The notes: generated by a model not told the origin, from the letters alone. A stretch of 64,000 nucleotides of DNA from Oscillospiraceae bacterium (GCA_017516785.1 JAFXAV010000075.1:62001-126000); one strand, 5' to 3'; positions 27,308 to 36,474 are shown, numbered from the stretch's first letter. Translations and numbers: made by a program.

Positions 27308-27336
27308 TTGAATTTAAGGCAGTCAAATGGTATACT
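27308..27336 (+). promoter_or_regulatory. Strong promoter directed antisense into the YheO-type regulator gene
   Basis: TTGAAT at 27308-27313, 17-base spacer, TATACT at 27331-27336. No plus-strand frame with a ribosome site follows; the next 650 bases are antisense to the regulator, so it may make an antisense or long leader RNA. Confidence 0.5.
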
Positions 27337-27394
27337 TTAGATGTGCAACAATGTGTGGGCGTAGTGCGTCCAAATGCAAAAATATACCATTTGA
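27323..27394. repeat. 12-bp perfect inverted repeat flanking 48 bases
   Basis: TCAAATGGTATA (27323-27334) and its exact complement TATACCATTTGA (27383-27394). The left arm overlaps the -10 box of the antisense-directed promoter, which suggests an operator or paired promoter copies. Confidence 0.55.
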
Positions 27395-27409
27395 ATCCTG
27401 CTTTTGACC

Positions 27410-27442
27410 AAAAAAGCAGCAGCTCCGGATCTCCGAAGCTGC
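27410..27442 (-). terminator. Terminator of the YheO-type regulator gene
   Basis: Stem 27419-27428 with 27433-27442 (ten pairs, one G-U), with a run of six T on the minus strand at 27415-27410. Confidence 0.85.
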
Positions 27443-27458
27443 CGCCCGTATGTGATTC

Positions 27459-28106
27459 TTACTTATCCTTATCGCCCTTGGCTTCATCAATATAGCTGTA
27501 CAGGGTGTACTTGGAAATACCGAAGAAGTTGCACACCCGCTGACCAGACTTGGTGATCAGGAATGCGCCGCTGTCGTTCAGGAAGCCGATAGCCTTGACC
27601 TTGTCTTCCTTGTTCATCAGTGCCACAGGCTTGCCGACCAGCTGAGCGCTCTGCTTGATCAGCTCTTCCAGCAGATCGTTGACATTGTGGGAAATGGTTA
27701 CAGGCTCCTGAGCTGATGTATCCGCCGCGGTAAATGCATGGATCTGATCCTCAACCGCCTTCATCATGGTGATGTCGTAGTTGATGGCGAAAATGCCGAT
27801 GACCTTGCCCGCTTCATCCCGCATGAACATGGTGCTGGACTTCAGGATCTTGCCGTCCTCGGTTCTGGTCAGATAAGACAGGCGGTCTTCCAGCTTGGAA
27901 GGATCAGCCTTCAGTGCCTCCCACACAACATGGGAAGGACCGTCACCCACCTTGCGGCCGGTCACATGGCCGTTCTCAATGGCGACGATGGAGTGCTCAT
28001 CTTCCGTGGCGCACAGATCGTGGACAACCACTTCACAGTTGGAACCAAACTGACGGGCAACGCCCTTGGCCAGCTGGGTTAAAAAAGCAATTTCATTTGG
28101 TTTCAT
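27459..28106 (-). CDS. YheO-like PAS/HTH transcriptional regulator
   Basis: A 215-residue protein of the YheO-PAS plus HTH_22 type. The N-terminal PAS-like domain (about 1-115) has GVARQFGSNCEVVVHDL, SIVAIENGHVTGRKVGDGPS and KSSTMFMRDEAGKVIGIFAI. The C-terminal HTH (about 170-210) has GAFLITKSGQRVCNFFGISK. Relatives such as DauR repress amino-acid catabolic genes, and family members occur near purine clusters. It is divergent from ssnA and probably controls the ssnA-ygfK-xdh operon (inference). Promoter and terminator are both visible. Confidence 0.82.
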   Translation of the reverse strand: MKPNEIAFLTQLAKGVARQFGSNCEVVVHDLCATEDEHSIVAIENGHVTGRKVGDGPSHVVWEALKADPSKLEDRLSYLTRTEDGKILKSSTMFMRDEAGKVIGIFAINYDITMMKAVEDQIHAFTAADTSAQEPVTISHNVNDLLEELIKQSAQLVGKPVALMNKEDKVKAIGFLNDSGAFLITKSGQRVCNFFGISKYTLYSYIDEAKGDKDK

Positions 28107-28462
28107 TGTTTTCAGTCCCCTTCCGAACTTCCTTTATGAAATGATTATATCAGTTTATCAAGGAATTTCAATGGTTCAAATAAAAAATTTGTAGCAAAAA
28201 CTGAAATTTTGTCAAAGCCGCAGGCTGAAACGCAGTGCCTCGCGCACGGGCCGGCTTTAAGGAAGCTTCTCAGAACTTTTCTTCCGAAGCAGCGATCGTT
28301 CCGCTGCGGGAAGGATTTTGAAAAACACCGGAGTATCCGCCAATACTCAAGGCTTTTCAAAGTCCCGACTGCCCCGGACCGGCCGCTCCTTCAGACGAAT
28401 CGCTCCCGGAGGCGACCATACATTATATATCCTTCCATTCAAATAAAGGAGGCAAAACAAAC
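28107..28462. other. Long divergent region and leader upstream of ssnA
   Basis: 356 bases. The minus-strand promoter for the regulator is at 28144-28171. The ssnA side has a GC-rich stretch (28210-28410) with several short inverted repeats and only a weak promoter candidate (TTGAAA 28318-28323, 18 bases, AATACT 28342-28347). AAAGGAGG precedes the ATG. I cannot match it to a known riboswitch. Confidence 0.45.
28144..28171 (-). promoter_or_regulatory. Promoter for the YheO-type regulator
   Basis: Minus strand: TTGAAA at 28171-28166, 16-base spacer, TATAAT at 28149-28144. Confidence 0.6.
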
Positions 28463-29806
28463 ATGCTGATCGTAGGAAATGGTAAGCTCATCACCCGCGA
28501 CCCCGCAAACCCCTATCTGGTGGACGGCGCTGTCGTCATTGACGGCGAACTCATCAAGGAAGTCGGTACTCTGGCTGACATGAAGGCCAAGTATCCCAAC
28601 TCTGAGTTTGTGGATGCTCAGGGCGGCGTCATTATGCCCGGTCTGATCAACGCACACACTCACATCTACTCCGGTCTGGCTCGTGGCCTTTCCATCGCTG
28701 GCAAGAACTCCCGCAACTTCATCGAAGTTCTGGAAGACACCTGGTGGAACATCGACCGTCACCTGACCATGGACGGCACCAAGGCCTGTGCTTACCCCAC
28801 TGTCCTGGACTCCATCCGCAACGGTGTCACCACCATCGTTGACCATCACGCATCCTTCGGCGAGATCCCCGGCACTCTGTTCACCATCAAGGACGTCTGC
28901 CAGGAAATCGGCATCCGTGCCAACCTGTGCTACGAAGTCTCCGAGCGTGACGGCGAAGTCAAGACCGCTGAGTCCATCCAGGAGAACGCAGAGTTCGCCC
29001 GCTGGGCAGCTGCACAGAACGATGACATGATCTCCGCCATGTTCGGCGGCCATGCCCTGTTCACCATCTCCAACAAGACCTTCGAGAAGATGATCGCTGA
29101 GAACAACGGCCTGACCGGCTTCCACATCCACGTGGCTGAGGGTCTGAACGACGTTTATGACTCCCTGAACCATCACATGTGCTACCCCATCGAGCGTCTG
29201 GAGCGCCTGGGCGGCATCCTGGGTCCCAAGACCATGCTGGGCCACTGCATCCATCTGACCGACTCCGAGCTGGACACCATCGCTGCCACCGGCACCATGT
29301 GTGTCAACAACCCCGAGTCCAACATGGGCAACGCTGTCGGCTGTTCCCCCGTTCTGAAGATGTTCGAGAAGGGCATCCACGTCTGCATGGGTACCGACGC
29401 TTACACCCACGACATGCTGGAATCCCTGAAGGTCTTCCTGATCATCCAGCGCCACAACGCAGGCAAGCCCAACGTCGCCTGGGGCGAAGGCACCACCATG
29501 CTGTTCCAGAACAACGCCAAGATGATGGCCAAGTACTGCAAGAAGCCTCTGGGCATCATTGCTCCCGGCGCTGCAGCTGACATCTGCGTCATGGACTACA
29601 AGCCCTTCACTCCCTTCTCCGACGAGAACATCGACGGCCACATGATCTTCGGCATGATGGGCAAGAACAACCGCACCACCATCATCAATGGCAAGGTCAT
29701 CTACAAGGACCGCGAATTCGTCAACATCGACGAGGATGCCATCAATGCATGGACCATGGAGCAGGCCAAGAAGCTGTGGGGCGCTCTGAACAACCGCGTT
29801 TACTAA
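28463..29806 (+). CDS. ssnA: SsnA-family aminohydrolase
   Basis: A 447-residue metal-dependent amidohydrolase of the SsnA family (putative chlorohydrolase/aminohydrolase). The HxH metal motif is in MPGLINAHTHIYSGLARGLS near residue 69, with a third histidine in FHIHVAEG near 221, a fourth in LGHCIHL near 259 and the Asp in GTDAYTHDML near 312. Known clusters place SsnA with ygfK, xdh, ygeX and hyuA in anaerobic purine degradation, where it likely deaminates or opens a purine-derived ring (inference). AAAGGAGG sits before the ATG. It is the first gene of the ssnA-ygfK-xdh-ferredoxin transcription unit. Confidence 0.92.
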   Translation: MLIVGNGKLITRDPANPYLVDGAVVIDGELIKEVGTLADMKAKYPNSEFVDAQGGVIMPGLINAHTHIYSGLARGLSIAGKNSRNFIEVLEDTWWNIDRHLTMDGTKACAYPTVLDSIRNGVTTIVDHHASFGEIPGTLFTIKDVCQEIGIRANLCYEVSERDGEVKTAESIQENAEFARWAAAQNDDMISAMFGGHALFTISNKTFEKMIAENNGLTGFHIHVAEGLNDVYDSLNHHMCYPIERLERLGGILGPKTMLGHCIHLTDSELDTIAATGTMCVNNPESNMGNAVGCSPVLKMFEKGIHVCMGTDAYTHDMLESLKVFLIIQRHNAGKPNVAWGEGTTMLFQNNAKMMAKYCKKPLGIIAPGAAADICVMDYKPFTPFSDENIDGHMIFGMMGKNNRTTIINGKVIYKDREFVNIDEDAINAWTMEQAKKLWGALNNRVY

Positions 29807-29872
29807 ATAAAAACCACCGCTTATCTACCAACTGAATAATCCCTACCATATCAATTCATAAGTCTTTTTGGA

Positions 29873-29903
29873 GGCTGCATCCGGCACACATCCGGATGCA
29901 GCC
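29873..29903 (+). promoter_or_regulatory. Intergenic hairpin between ssnA and ygfK
   Basis: GGCTGCATCCGG (29873-29884) pairs perfectly with CCGGATGCAGCC (29892-29903). No T-run follows, so it is more likely an mRNA stability or processing element than a terminator. Confidence 0.6.
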
Positions 29904-29939
29904 CGACCCAAAATCACATAAACATTGGAGGAATAAAAC

Positions 29940-32933
29940 ATGGCTGATATTATGCGTCCCATTCCCTTTGGTCAGATGATGACCTGGATCCTGAAGGAGA
30001 ACGAGGAAAAGGGCTCCATCTTCGGCGTTGCAAAGCAGGTCCACCACACCACCGGCAAGGCTCTGCCCATCTTCGACGAAAAGATCGAGACTCCCTACGG
30101 TCCCGCAGCAGGCCCCAACTCTCAGCTGGCTCAGAACATCGTTGCAGCATACGCAGCAGGCTCCCGTTTCTTCGAACTGAAGACCATCCAGCAGATGGAC
30201 GGCGAAGAGCTGAGCAAGTGCGTCAACAAGCCCTGCATCACCGCAGGCGACGAGTGCTACAACTGTGAATGGTCCACCGAGCTGTACGTTCCCGAAGCCT
30301 ACAACGAGTACGTTAAGGGCTGGTGGGCATGTAAGCTGATGGCAAAGGAACTGGGCATGGGCGACCCCAACGGTTTCGTTTTCAATATGTCCGTCGGTTA
30401 CAACCTGGATGACATCAAGAAGCCCAAGACCAACACCTACATCGACAACATGATGGATGCTTCCAAGACCGAGATCTGGAACGAGTGCAAGTCCTGGACC
30501 CTGGCTAACCTGGATCTCTTTAAGAACGTCGATGCTGAGTACGTCGAGAGCGTTTCCGCCCGCGTTTCTAACTCCATCACCGAATCCACCCTGCATGGCT
30601 GCCCTCCCCAGGAGATCGAAGCCATCGCCCGCTACCTGATCACCGAAAAGCACCTGAACACCTACATCAAGTGCAACCCCACTCTGCTGGGCTACGAGTA
30701 CGCACGTAAGCGCCTGGACTCCCTGGGCTTCGACTACATCGCTTTCACTGACAGCCACTTCGTGGAAGACCTGCAGTGGGCAGATGCAGTTCCCATGTTC
30801 GAGCGTCTGATCGCCCTGTGCGAGCAGGAAGGCGTCGAGTTCGGTCTGAAGCTGACCAACACCTTCCCCGTCGACGTCAAGGCCGGCGAGCTGCCCAACA
30901 ACGAGATGTACATGTCCGGTCGTTCCCTGTACCCCCTGTCCATCTCCCTGGCACGCCGCATCACCGACCAGTTCAACGGCAAGCTGAGAATCTCCTACTC
31001 CGGCGGCGCAGAAGCCCGTAACATCAAGGCTCTGTTCGACGCAGGTATCTGGCCCATCACCATGGCCACCACCATCCTGAAGCCCGGCGGATACGAGCGT
31101 ATGACTCAGGTCTACAATGCTCTGGGCGACTGCGGCGACAAGCGTTGGGAATCCCTGAATGTCGAAGCTGTCCGCGCTCTGGACGACGGCGTCGCTACCG
31201 ATCCTCTGTACCAGAAGCCCATCAAGCCCCTGCCCGTCCGTCACATCGGCGAGCAGGTTCCCCTGGTTGACTGCTTCAATGCTCCCTGCCGCAATGGCTG
31301 CCCCATCGAGCAGGACATCCCCGCTTACCTGACCGCTGTTGGCGAAGGCCGCATGGCTGATGCTCTGAACATCATCCTGGAGCGCAACGCTCTGCCCTTC
31401 ATCACCGGCACCATCTGCCCCCATCACTGCGGCGACAAGTGCATGCGTAACTACTACGACGAGCACGTTTACATCCGCGAGGCCAAGCTGACCGCAGCTA
31501 CCGGCGCATTCGAAGAAGTCCTGGCTACCCTGAAGCCCGCCGCTCCCGTGGCCGGCAAGAAGGTTGCAGTCATCGGCGGCGGCCCCGCTGGTCTGGCAGC
31601 AGCTTCCTTCCTGTCCCGCGCTGGCGTTGACGTCACCGTTTACGAGCGCACCGACAAGCTGGGCGGCATCGTCCGTCACGTGATCCCCGAGTTCCGTATC
31701 TCCACCCAGTCCATCGACAACGACGTGGCACTGTGCAAGGCATACGGCGCCAAGTTCGAGCTGAATACCGAAGTCACCTCCGTTGCTGACCTGCTGGCTG
31801 CCGGCTACACCGACGTTATCGTCGCTGTCGGCGCTTGGAAGGCCGGTGCTACCGGTGTTGAGTACGGTGAGACTCTGAACGTTATCAAGTTCCTGTACGC
31901 AGCAAAGAACGCTCCCGAGACCCTGAACCTGGGCAACGACGTTGTCGTCATCGGCGGCGGCAACACCGCTATGGACGCTGCCCGCGTTGCAAAGCGTCTG
32001 GGCGCTGAGAACGTCCGCCTGATCTACCGTCGTACCAAGCGCTACATGCCCGCCGACGAAGAAGAGCTGGCTGAAGCTATCGAAGACGGCGTTCAGTTCA
32101 TGGAACTGCTGGCACCCATCGGTGTCAAGGACGGCGTCCTGACCTGCGAGGCTATGGAGCTGGGCGCTCCCGATGCTTCCGGCCGCCGCTCTGTGGTTGC
32201 TACCGGCAACAAGGTTGAAATCCCCGCTTCCATCGTCATCACCGCTATCGGCGAGAAGGTCGAGACCGGCCTGTACGAGGGTATCGGTGTTGAGCTGACC
32301 AAGAAGGGCACTCCCGTCGTCGACGAGAACATGCAGACCTCCGTCGCTCACGTCTACGCTGTTGGTGACGGCCGCCGCGGCCCCGCAACCATCGTTGAGG
32401 GTATCGCTGACGCCGCCAAGGCTACCACCGCTATCGCCGGCTATGACTTCGGCAAGTACACCGAAGCCAACGTCGATCCCGACTACCAGAAGATCCTGGA
32501 CAAGAAGGGCTCCCTGTGCTCCGACTGCGCTTCCTGCGAAGACAGCCGCTGCCTGGGCTGCGCTACCGTCTGTGAGACCTGTGCTTCCGTCTGCCCCAAC
32601 CGTGCAAACGTGGCTATCGCTGTTCCCGGCATGCGTCAGCGCCAGATCGTCCACGTGGACGGCATGTGCAATGAGTGCGGCAACTGCCTGATCTTCTGCC
32701 CCTACGATTCCCGCCCCTACAAGGATAAGTTCACCCTGTTCTGGACCAAGTGGGACTTCGAGAACTCCACCAACGCCGGCTGGCTTGAGCTGGGCGACGG
32801 CAAGGTCCTGGTCCGTCTGGGCGACACTGTTGCCGAGTACGTCGTGGCCGATCCCGCCTGCGGCCTGTACGAGCCTCTGCGTCAGATCATCCTGGCTGTT
32901 GAAAATGACTACAGCTGGCTGCTGACCAAGTAA
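29940..32933 (+). CDS. ygfK: Putative selenate reductase subunit YgfK (flavin/iron-sulfur oxidoreductase)
   Basis: A 997-residue protein. Residues 1-430 form a dihydropyrimidine dehydrogenase/dihydroorotate dehydrogenase-like barrel (IKCNPTLLGYEYARKRLDSL, GFDYIAFTDSHFVED). Next is an iron-sulfur segment (CNAPCRNGCPIEQDIPAYL, then TICPHHCGDKC). A GltD-like FAD site (VAVIGGGPAGLAAASFLSRA) lies near 540 and an NAD(P) site (VVVIGGGNTAMDAARVAKRL) near 668. C-terminal ferredoxin cysteines cluster from about 858 (CSDCASCEDSRCLGC, CNECGNCLIFCP). The selenate-reductase name is historical; in purine clusters it probably transfers electrons in reductive purine-ring chemistry with Xdh. Bias towards CGT/CGC and GTT codons suggests high expression. 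Confidence 0.93.
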   Translation: MADIMRPIPFGQMMTWILKENEEKGSIFGVAKQVHHTTGKALPIFDEKIETPYGPAAGPNSQLAQNIVAAYAAGSRFFELKTIQQMDGEELSKCVNKPCITAGDECYNCEWSTELYVPEAYNEYVKGWWACKLMAKELGMGDPNGFVFNMSVGYNLDDIKKPKTNTYIDNMMDASKTEIWNECKSWTLANLDLFKNVDAEYVESVSARVSNSITESTLHGCPPQEIEAIARYLITEKHLNTYIKCNPTLLGYEYARKRLDSLGFDYIAFTDSHFVEDLQWADAVPMFERLIALCEQEGVEFGLKLTNTFPVDVKAGELPNNEMYMSGRSLYPLSISLARRITDQFNGKLRISYSGGAEARNIKALFDAGIWPITMATTILKPGGYERMTQVYNALGDCGDKRWESLNVEAVRALDDGVATDPLYQKPIKPLPVRHIGEQVPLVDCFNAPCRNGCPIEQDIPAYLTAVGEGRMADALNIILERNALPFITGTICPHHCGDKCMRNYYDEHVYIREAKLTAATGAFEEVLATLKPAAPVAGKKVAVIGGGPAGLAAASFLSRAGVDVTVYERTDKLGGIVRHVIPEFRISTQSIDNDVALCKAYGAKFELNTEVTSVADLLAAGYTDVIVAVGAWKAGATGVEYGETLNVIKFLYAAKNAPETLNLGNDVVVIGGGNTAMDAARVAKRLGAENVRLIYRRTKRYMPADEEELAEAIEDGVQFMELLAPIGVKDGVLTCEAMELGAPDASGRRSVVATGNKVEIPASIVITAIGEKVETGLYEGIGVELTKKGTPVVDENMQTSVAHVYAVGDGRRGPATIVEGIADAAKATTAIAGYDFGKYTEANVDPDYQKILDKKGSLCSDCASCEDSRCLGCATVCETCASVCPNRANVAIAVPGMRQRQIVHVDGMCNECGNCLIFCPYDSRPYKDKFTLFWTKWDFENSTNAGWLELGDGKVLVRLGDTVAEYVVADPACGLYEPLRQIILAVENDYSWLLTK

Positions 32934-32946
32934 GCTTATCTACCCT

Positions 32947-32970
32947 GGAAGGGGGAGCAATCCCCCTTCC
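32947..32970 (+). promoter_or_regulatory. Intergenic hairpin between ygfK and xdh
   Basis: GGAAGGGGG (32947-32955) pairs with CCCCCTTCC (32962-32970), 32 bases before the xdh ATG and with no T-tail. Confidence 0.6.
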
Positions 32971-33002
32971 ATCATAAATACTTTTTGAAAGAAGGATTCC
33001 GT

Positions 33003-35579
33003 ATGAGCTATACCTTTACTGTCAACGGCGTCCAGCGTACTACCGATGAGAAGAAGTCCCTGCTTCGCTATCTCCGCGATGATCTGCGTCTGACCTCTGT
33101 CAAGGACGGCTGCAGCCAGGGTGCCTGCGGTGCATGTACCGTCATCATCGACGGCGTCACCTGCAAGTCCTGTGTTCCCACCACCGACCGCCTGGAAGGC
33201 AAGAACATCGTCACCGTTGAAGGTCTGACTGAGTGGGAAAAGGAACTGTACACCTATGCCTACGGCGAAGCCGGCGCTGTTCAGTGCGGCTTCTGCATCC
33301 CCGGCATGGTCATGTGTACCAAGGCACTGCTGGACGTCAATCCCGACCCCACCGAGGACGAGATCAAGTACGCTCTGCGCAACAACTACTGCCGCTGCAC
33401 CGGCTACGTGAAGATCATTGCAGCTGTCAAGCTGGCAGCCAAGATCAAGAAGGCCGGCGCCATCCCCGCCCCCACCAGCGATGACTGGCACGTGGGCAAC
33501 CGCGTCCATCGTCTGGACGTCGAGGAGAAGGTCCTGGGCTACGGTCAGTATCCCGATGACATCTACCCCGAAGGCACTACTTACGCCGGCTGTGTCCGCA
33601 GTAAGTACCCCCGCGCCCGTGTCCTGTCCATTGACACCTCCAAGGCCGAAGCTCTGAAGGGCGTTGTCAAGTGCATCACCGCAGCTGACATCCCCGGCGA
33701 GAACTTCATCGGCCACCTGAAGCATGACCAGTACACCCTGGTTCCCGTGGGTGAACTGACCCACTACCTGGGCGATGCCATCGTTCTGATCGTTGCTGAA
33801 GACACCGCAACCCTCGAGAAGGCCAAGAAGCTGGTCAAGATCGAGTACGAGGTCCTGCCCGCAGTCACCTGCATCGCTGATGCAAAGGCTCCCGGCGCTC
33901 CCCTGGTCTTTGAGACTGACAAGTCCAACGTCCAGGCTCACGAGCACATCACCCGCGGTGATGCCCGCGGCCAGATTGCCAAGGCACCTCACGTCATCTC
34001 CCATCACTTCGAGACTCCCTGGACTGAGCATGCATTCCTGGAGCCCGAAGCAACTACTGCATTCATCGATGAAGACGGCGACATCTTCGTCTACTCCACT
34101 GACCAGTCTGCTCACCAGACCCTCCACGAGTGCCAGCTGCTGCTGGGCACCAAGAAGGTCAAGGTTCAGAACGCTCTGGTCGGCGGCGGCTTCGGCGGCA
34201 AGGAAGACATGACCGTTCAGCATCTGGCTGCACTGGCTGTCTACCATACCAAGCGCCCCGTTAAGATGAACCTGACCCGTGCCGAGTCCCTGCTGGTGCA
34301 CCCCAAGCGTCACCACTTCTCCATGGACTTCACCATGGGCTGCGACAACGACGGCAAAATCATGGGTGTCGTGGCTGTCTGTGAGTCCGATACCGGCGCA
34401 TACGCCTCCCTGGGCGGCCCCGTTCTGCAGCGTGCATGTACCCACGCCGCTGGTCCCTACGCTTACGAGAACTTCGAAATCGAGGGCACCGCTTACTACA
34501 CCAACAATCCTCCTGCAGGTGCATTCCGTGGCTTCGGCGTCACTCAGACCTGCTTCGCCACCGAGACCCTGCTGAACATGATGGCCGAAAAGATCGGCAT
34601 CACTCCCTGGCAGATCCGCTATGTCAACGCCATCCGTCCCTGGGGCGTCCTGCCCAACGGTCAGATCGTTGACGACTCCACCGGTCTGGTGGAAACCCTG
34701 GAGGCTGTCAAGCCTTACTATGACGCAGCTGTCGCTGCCGGCAAGCCTGTCGGTATTGGCTGCGCCATGAAGAACGCCGGCGTTGGCGTCGGTATCCCCG
34801 ATACCGGCCGCGTCAAGCTGCTGATTGAGAAGGATCAGAAGGTCCACATCTACTCCGGCGCTTCCTGCATCGGTCAGGGCCTGGGCACTGTCCTGGTTCA
34901 GAACGTTGTTGAGTACACTGGCCTGAACCGCGAGGACATCGTCTACGAGCGCTCCAATACCTGGTATGCTCCTGACTCCGGTACCACCTCCGGTTCCCGT
35001 CAGACTCTGGTCACCGGCGAAGCCTGTATCCGCGCCTGCCGCCTGCTGAAGGCTGAGCTGGATGCCGGCAAGACCCTGGCCGACCTGGTCGATAAGGAAT
35101 TCTACGGCGAGTACCTGGCCAAGACCGATCCTCTGGGTGCCAAGGTTCCCAACCCCAAGAGCCACGTTGCTTATGGCTACGCAACCCAGCTGTGCATTCT
35201 GGACAAGAAGACCGGCAAGGTTGAGCAGATGATCGCCGCTCACGACGTGGGCAAGGCAGTCAATCCTCTGTCCTGCGAAGGCCAGATCGAAGGCGGCGTC
35301 CTGATGAGCATGGGTTTCGCCCTGCGTGAGGAGTATCCTCTGAAGGACTGCAAGCCCATCGAAAAGTACGGCTCCCTGGGTCTGTTCCGCGCTCACGAGA
35401 TCCCCAAGATCATCCCCATCGTCATTGACAAGCCCGGTCTGGATGTGGCCGGCGGTGCAATTGGTATCGGTGAAATCACCTCCATCCCCACCGCTCCCGC
35501 CATCACCGAAGCTTACTATCAGCTCGACGGTGAGCGCCGTTACAGCCTGCCTATCCATGGCACGCCCTATAACAAGTAA
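33003..35579 (+). CDS. xdh: Selenium-dependent xanthine dehydrogenase (fused Fe-S and Mo subunits)
   Basis: An 858-residue molybdenum hydroxylase. The N-terminal [2Fe-2S] domain (DGCSQGACGACTVIIDG with C near 40-50, CKSC) and the helical second [2Fe-2S] domain (QCGFCIPGMVM; NNYCRCTGY near 135) precede the Mo-pterin domain from about 160 on (ALVGGGFGGKEDMTVQHLAA; PPAGAFRGFGVTQ near 500; YSGASCIGQGLGTVLVQNV; GGAIGIGEITSIPTAPAI at the end). No FAD domain is present, so YgfK or the following ferredoxin must supply or take electrons. The single-chain form fits the Se_dep_XDH type. I found no in-frame TGA, so selenium is expected as a labile cofactor installed by YqeB/YqeC, not selenocysteine. The start at 33003 follows GAAGGA. 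Confidence 0.93.
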   Translation: MSYTFTVNGVQRTTDEKKSLLRYLRDDLRLTSVKDGCSQGACGACTVIIDGVTCKSCVPTTDRLEGKNIVTVEGLTEWEKELYTYAYGEAGAVQCGFCIPGMVMCTKALLDVNPDPTEDEIKYALRNNYCRCTGYVKIIAAVKLAAKIKKAGAIPAPTSDDWHVGNRVHRLDVEEKVLGYGQYPDDIYPEGTTYAGCVRSKYPRARVLSIDTSKAEALKGVVKCITAADIPGENFIGHLKHDQYTLVPVGELTHYLGDAIVLIVAEDTATLEKAKKLVKIEYEVLPAVTCIADAKAPGAPLVFETDKSNVQAHEHITRGDARGQIAKAPHVISHHFETPWTEHAFLEPEATTAFIDEDGDIFVYSTDQSAHQTLHECQLLLGTKKVKVQNALVGGGFGGKEDMTVQHLAALAVYHTKRPVKMNLTRAESLLVHPKRHHFSMDFTMGCDNDGKIMGVVAVCESDTGAYASLGGPVLQRACTHAAGPYAYENFEIEGTAYYTNNPPAGAFRGFGVTQTCFATETLLNMMAEKIGITPWQIRYVNAIRPWGVLPNGQIVDDSTGLVETLEAVKPYYDAAVAAGKPVGIGCAMKNAGVGVGIPDTGRVKLLIEKDQKVHIYSGASCIGQGLGTVLVQNVVEYTGLNREDIVYERSNTWYAPDSGTTSGSRQTLVTGEACIRACRLLKAELDAGKTLADLVDKEFYGEYLAKTDPLGAKVPNPKSHVAYGYATQLCILDKKTGKVEQMIAAHDVGKAVNPLSCEGQIEGGVLMSMGFALREEYPLKDCKPIEKYGSLGLFRAHEIPKIIPIVIDKPGLDVAGGAIGIGEITSIPTAPAITEAYYQLDGERRYSLPIHGTPYNK

Positions 35580-35595
35580 GGAGGGGGAAAGAATT

Positions 35596-36090
35596 ATGGC
35601 TATGAAGAAGAAGTTCCCCTACAAGACCGCTGTCGTGGCCTGCAACGGCGGCTGCCGCGCCAACAGATACGTTCCCGAGCGCTGCACCTACGGCTGCATC
35701 GCCTGTGAGCAGTGTGTCATCGCCTGTAAGTTCGGCGCCATCTCCATCAACGACATCGGTGTTGCCGAGGTCAATGAGGAAAAGTGCATCGCATGCGGCG
35801 CCTGCGTCAAGGCATGCCCCCTGAACCTGATCAAGGTTCACGAGTGCGCTAACTTCATCGTTGTCAAGTGCGCCAACAAGGACAAGGGCAAGGATGCCCG
35901 CGCTGTCTGCGAGAAGAGCTGCATCGGCTGCGGTATGTGTGAGAAGGTCTGCACCGCCAGCGCCATCCACGTTATTGACAACGTGGCCGTCATCGACGAT
36001 GCAAAGTGCCTCAGCTGCGGCATGTGCGCCGTCAACTGCCCCCGTGGTGCCATCATCGACACCCGCGGTGTTCTGACCGGCAAGTATTAA
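35596..36090 (+). CDS. Multi-cluster 4Fe-4S ferredoxin-type protein
   Basis: A 164-residue protein with four cysteine groups: CTYGCIACEQCVIAC, CIACGACVKACP, CIGCGMCEKVC and CLSCGMCAVNCP. This pattern resembles the RnfB/HycB-like polyferredoxin domain. An unusually purine-rich GGAGGGGG site precedes the ATG. It follows xdh by 16 bases and very likely passes electrons between Xdh and YgfK or to an Rnf/ferredoxin pool (inference). Confidence 0.9.
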   Translation: MAMKKKFPYKTAVVACNGGCRANRYVPERCTYGCIACEQCVIACKFGAISINDIGVAEVNEEKCIACGACVKACPLNLIKVHECANFIVVKCANKDKGKDARAVCEKSCIGCGMCEKVCTASAIHVIDNVAVIDDAKCLSCGMCAVNCPRGAIIDTRGVLTGKY

Positions 36091-36474
36091 TTCCATTCAG
36101 GCGGCGGGTTCCGCCCGCCGCCCCATTCCTCTGGACCTAACTTTTTGTTTGGTCGGCTCCTTCCCAGGTTTTTCGAAACGACTCGAAATTTTGCACCTCA
36201 AATTTACAGTTCCATCGCCGCCTCCGGCCAGTAACTAAATTTGTCCGTCAAAAAACAGGGTTTTTACCCGGAAATATTCGAAAACCGATACAGCAAAATA
36301 GCCAAAAACAAGGGGCATTTACCCCCCTGAAACGAGAAATTTTCTCCAAATTCAGCAGACGAAAAAGCTTGACATTCAGCCTTTCGTTGGGTATTATAGA
36401 TATATATCCATACAAAAAGTTTTGTAACCAAAAAAATTTTTAGCATACATATTAATTTAGGAGGCTAAGAAATA
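36091..36474. other. Intergenic region between the Fe-S gene and ygeX
   Basis: 384 bases. A perfect 9-bp GC-rich stem (GGCGGCGGG 36100-36108 with CCCGCCGCC 36114-36122) has no T-run. A second small hairpin (GGGG/CCCC near 36312-36327) follows, then the strong ygeX promoter. No gene is seen. Confidence 0.6.
36369..36397 (+). promoter_or_regulatory. Strong promoter for the ygeX-ygeY-ygeW-carbamate kinase unit
   Basis: Consensus TTGACA at 36369-36374, 17-base spacer, TATTAT at 36392-36397. A ~70-base leader and TAGGAGGC precede the ATG. Confidence 0.8.

Larger units (their letters stand above)
27084..27458. other. Intergenic region before the YheO-type regulator
   Basis: 375 bases without a credible gene. 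It contains the D-aminoacylase promoter (27114-27142, minus), a strong plus-strand promoter (27308-27336), a 12-base inverted repeat and the terminator of the YheO-type gene. Confidence 0.6.

Noticed and set aside
27337..27458. Small protein gene after the antisense-directed promoter
   Set aside because: No ATG/GTG with a ribosome site and adequate length on the plus strand.
28145..28360. 71-codon minus-strand frame in the ssnA leader
   Set aside because: No ribosome site, no similarity, and it overlaps the regulator promoter.
29856..35558. Very long minus-strand frames antisense to ygfK and xdh (932 and 872 codons)
   Set aside because: Same cause: highly biased codons on the sense strand. 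The translated sequences are low in recognisable motifs and start without ribosome sites.
33003..35579. Possible selenocysteine (in-frame TGA) in the selenium-dependent xanthine dehydrogenase
   Set aside because: No internal TGA in the frame. The family uses a labile selenium ligand, and no selA/selB/selC was seen.
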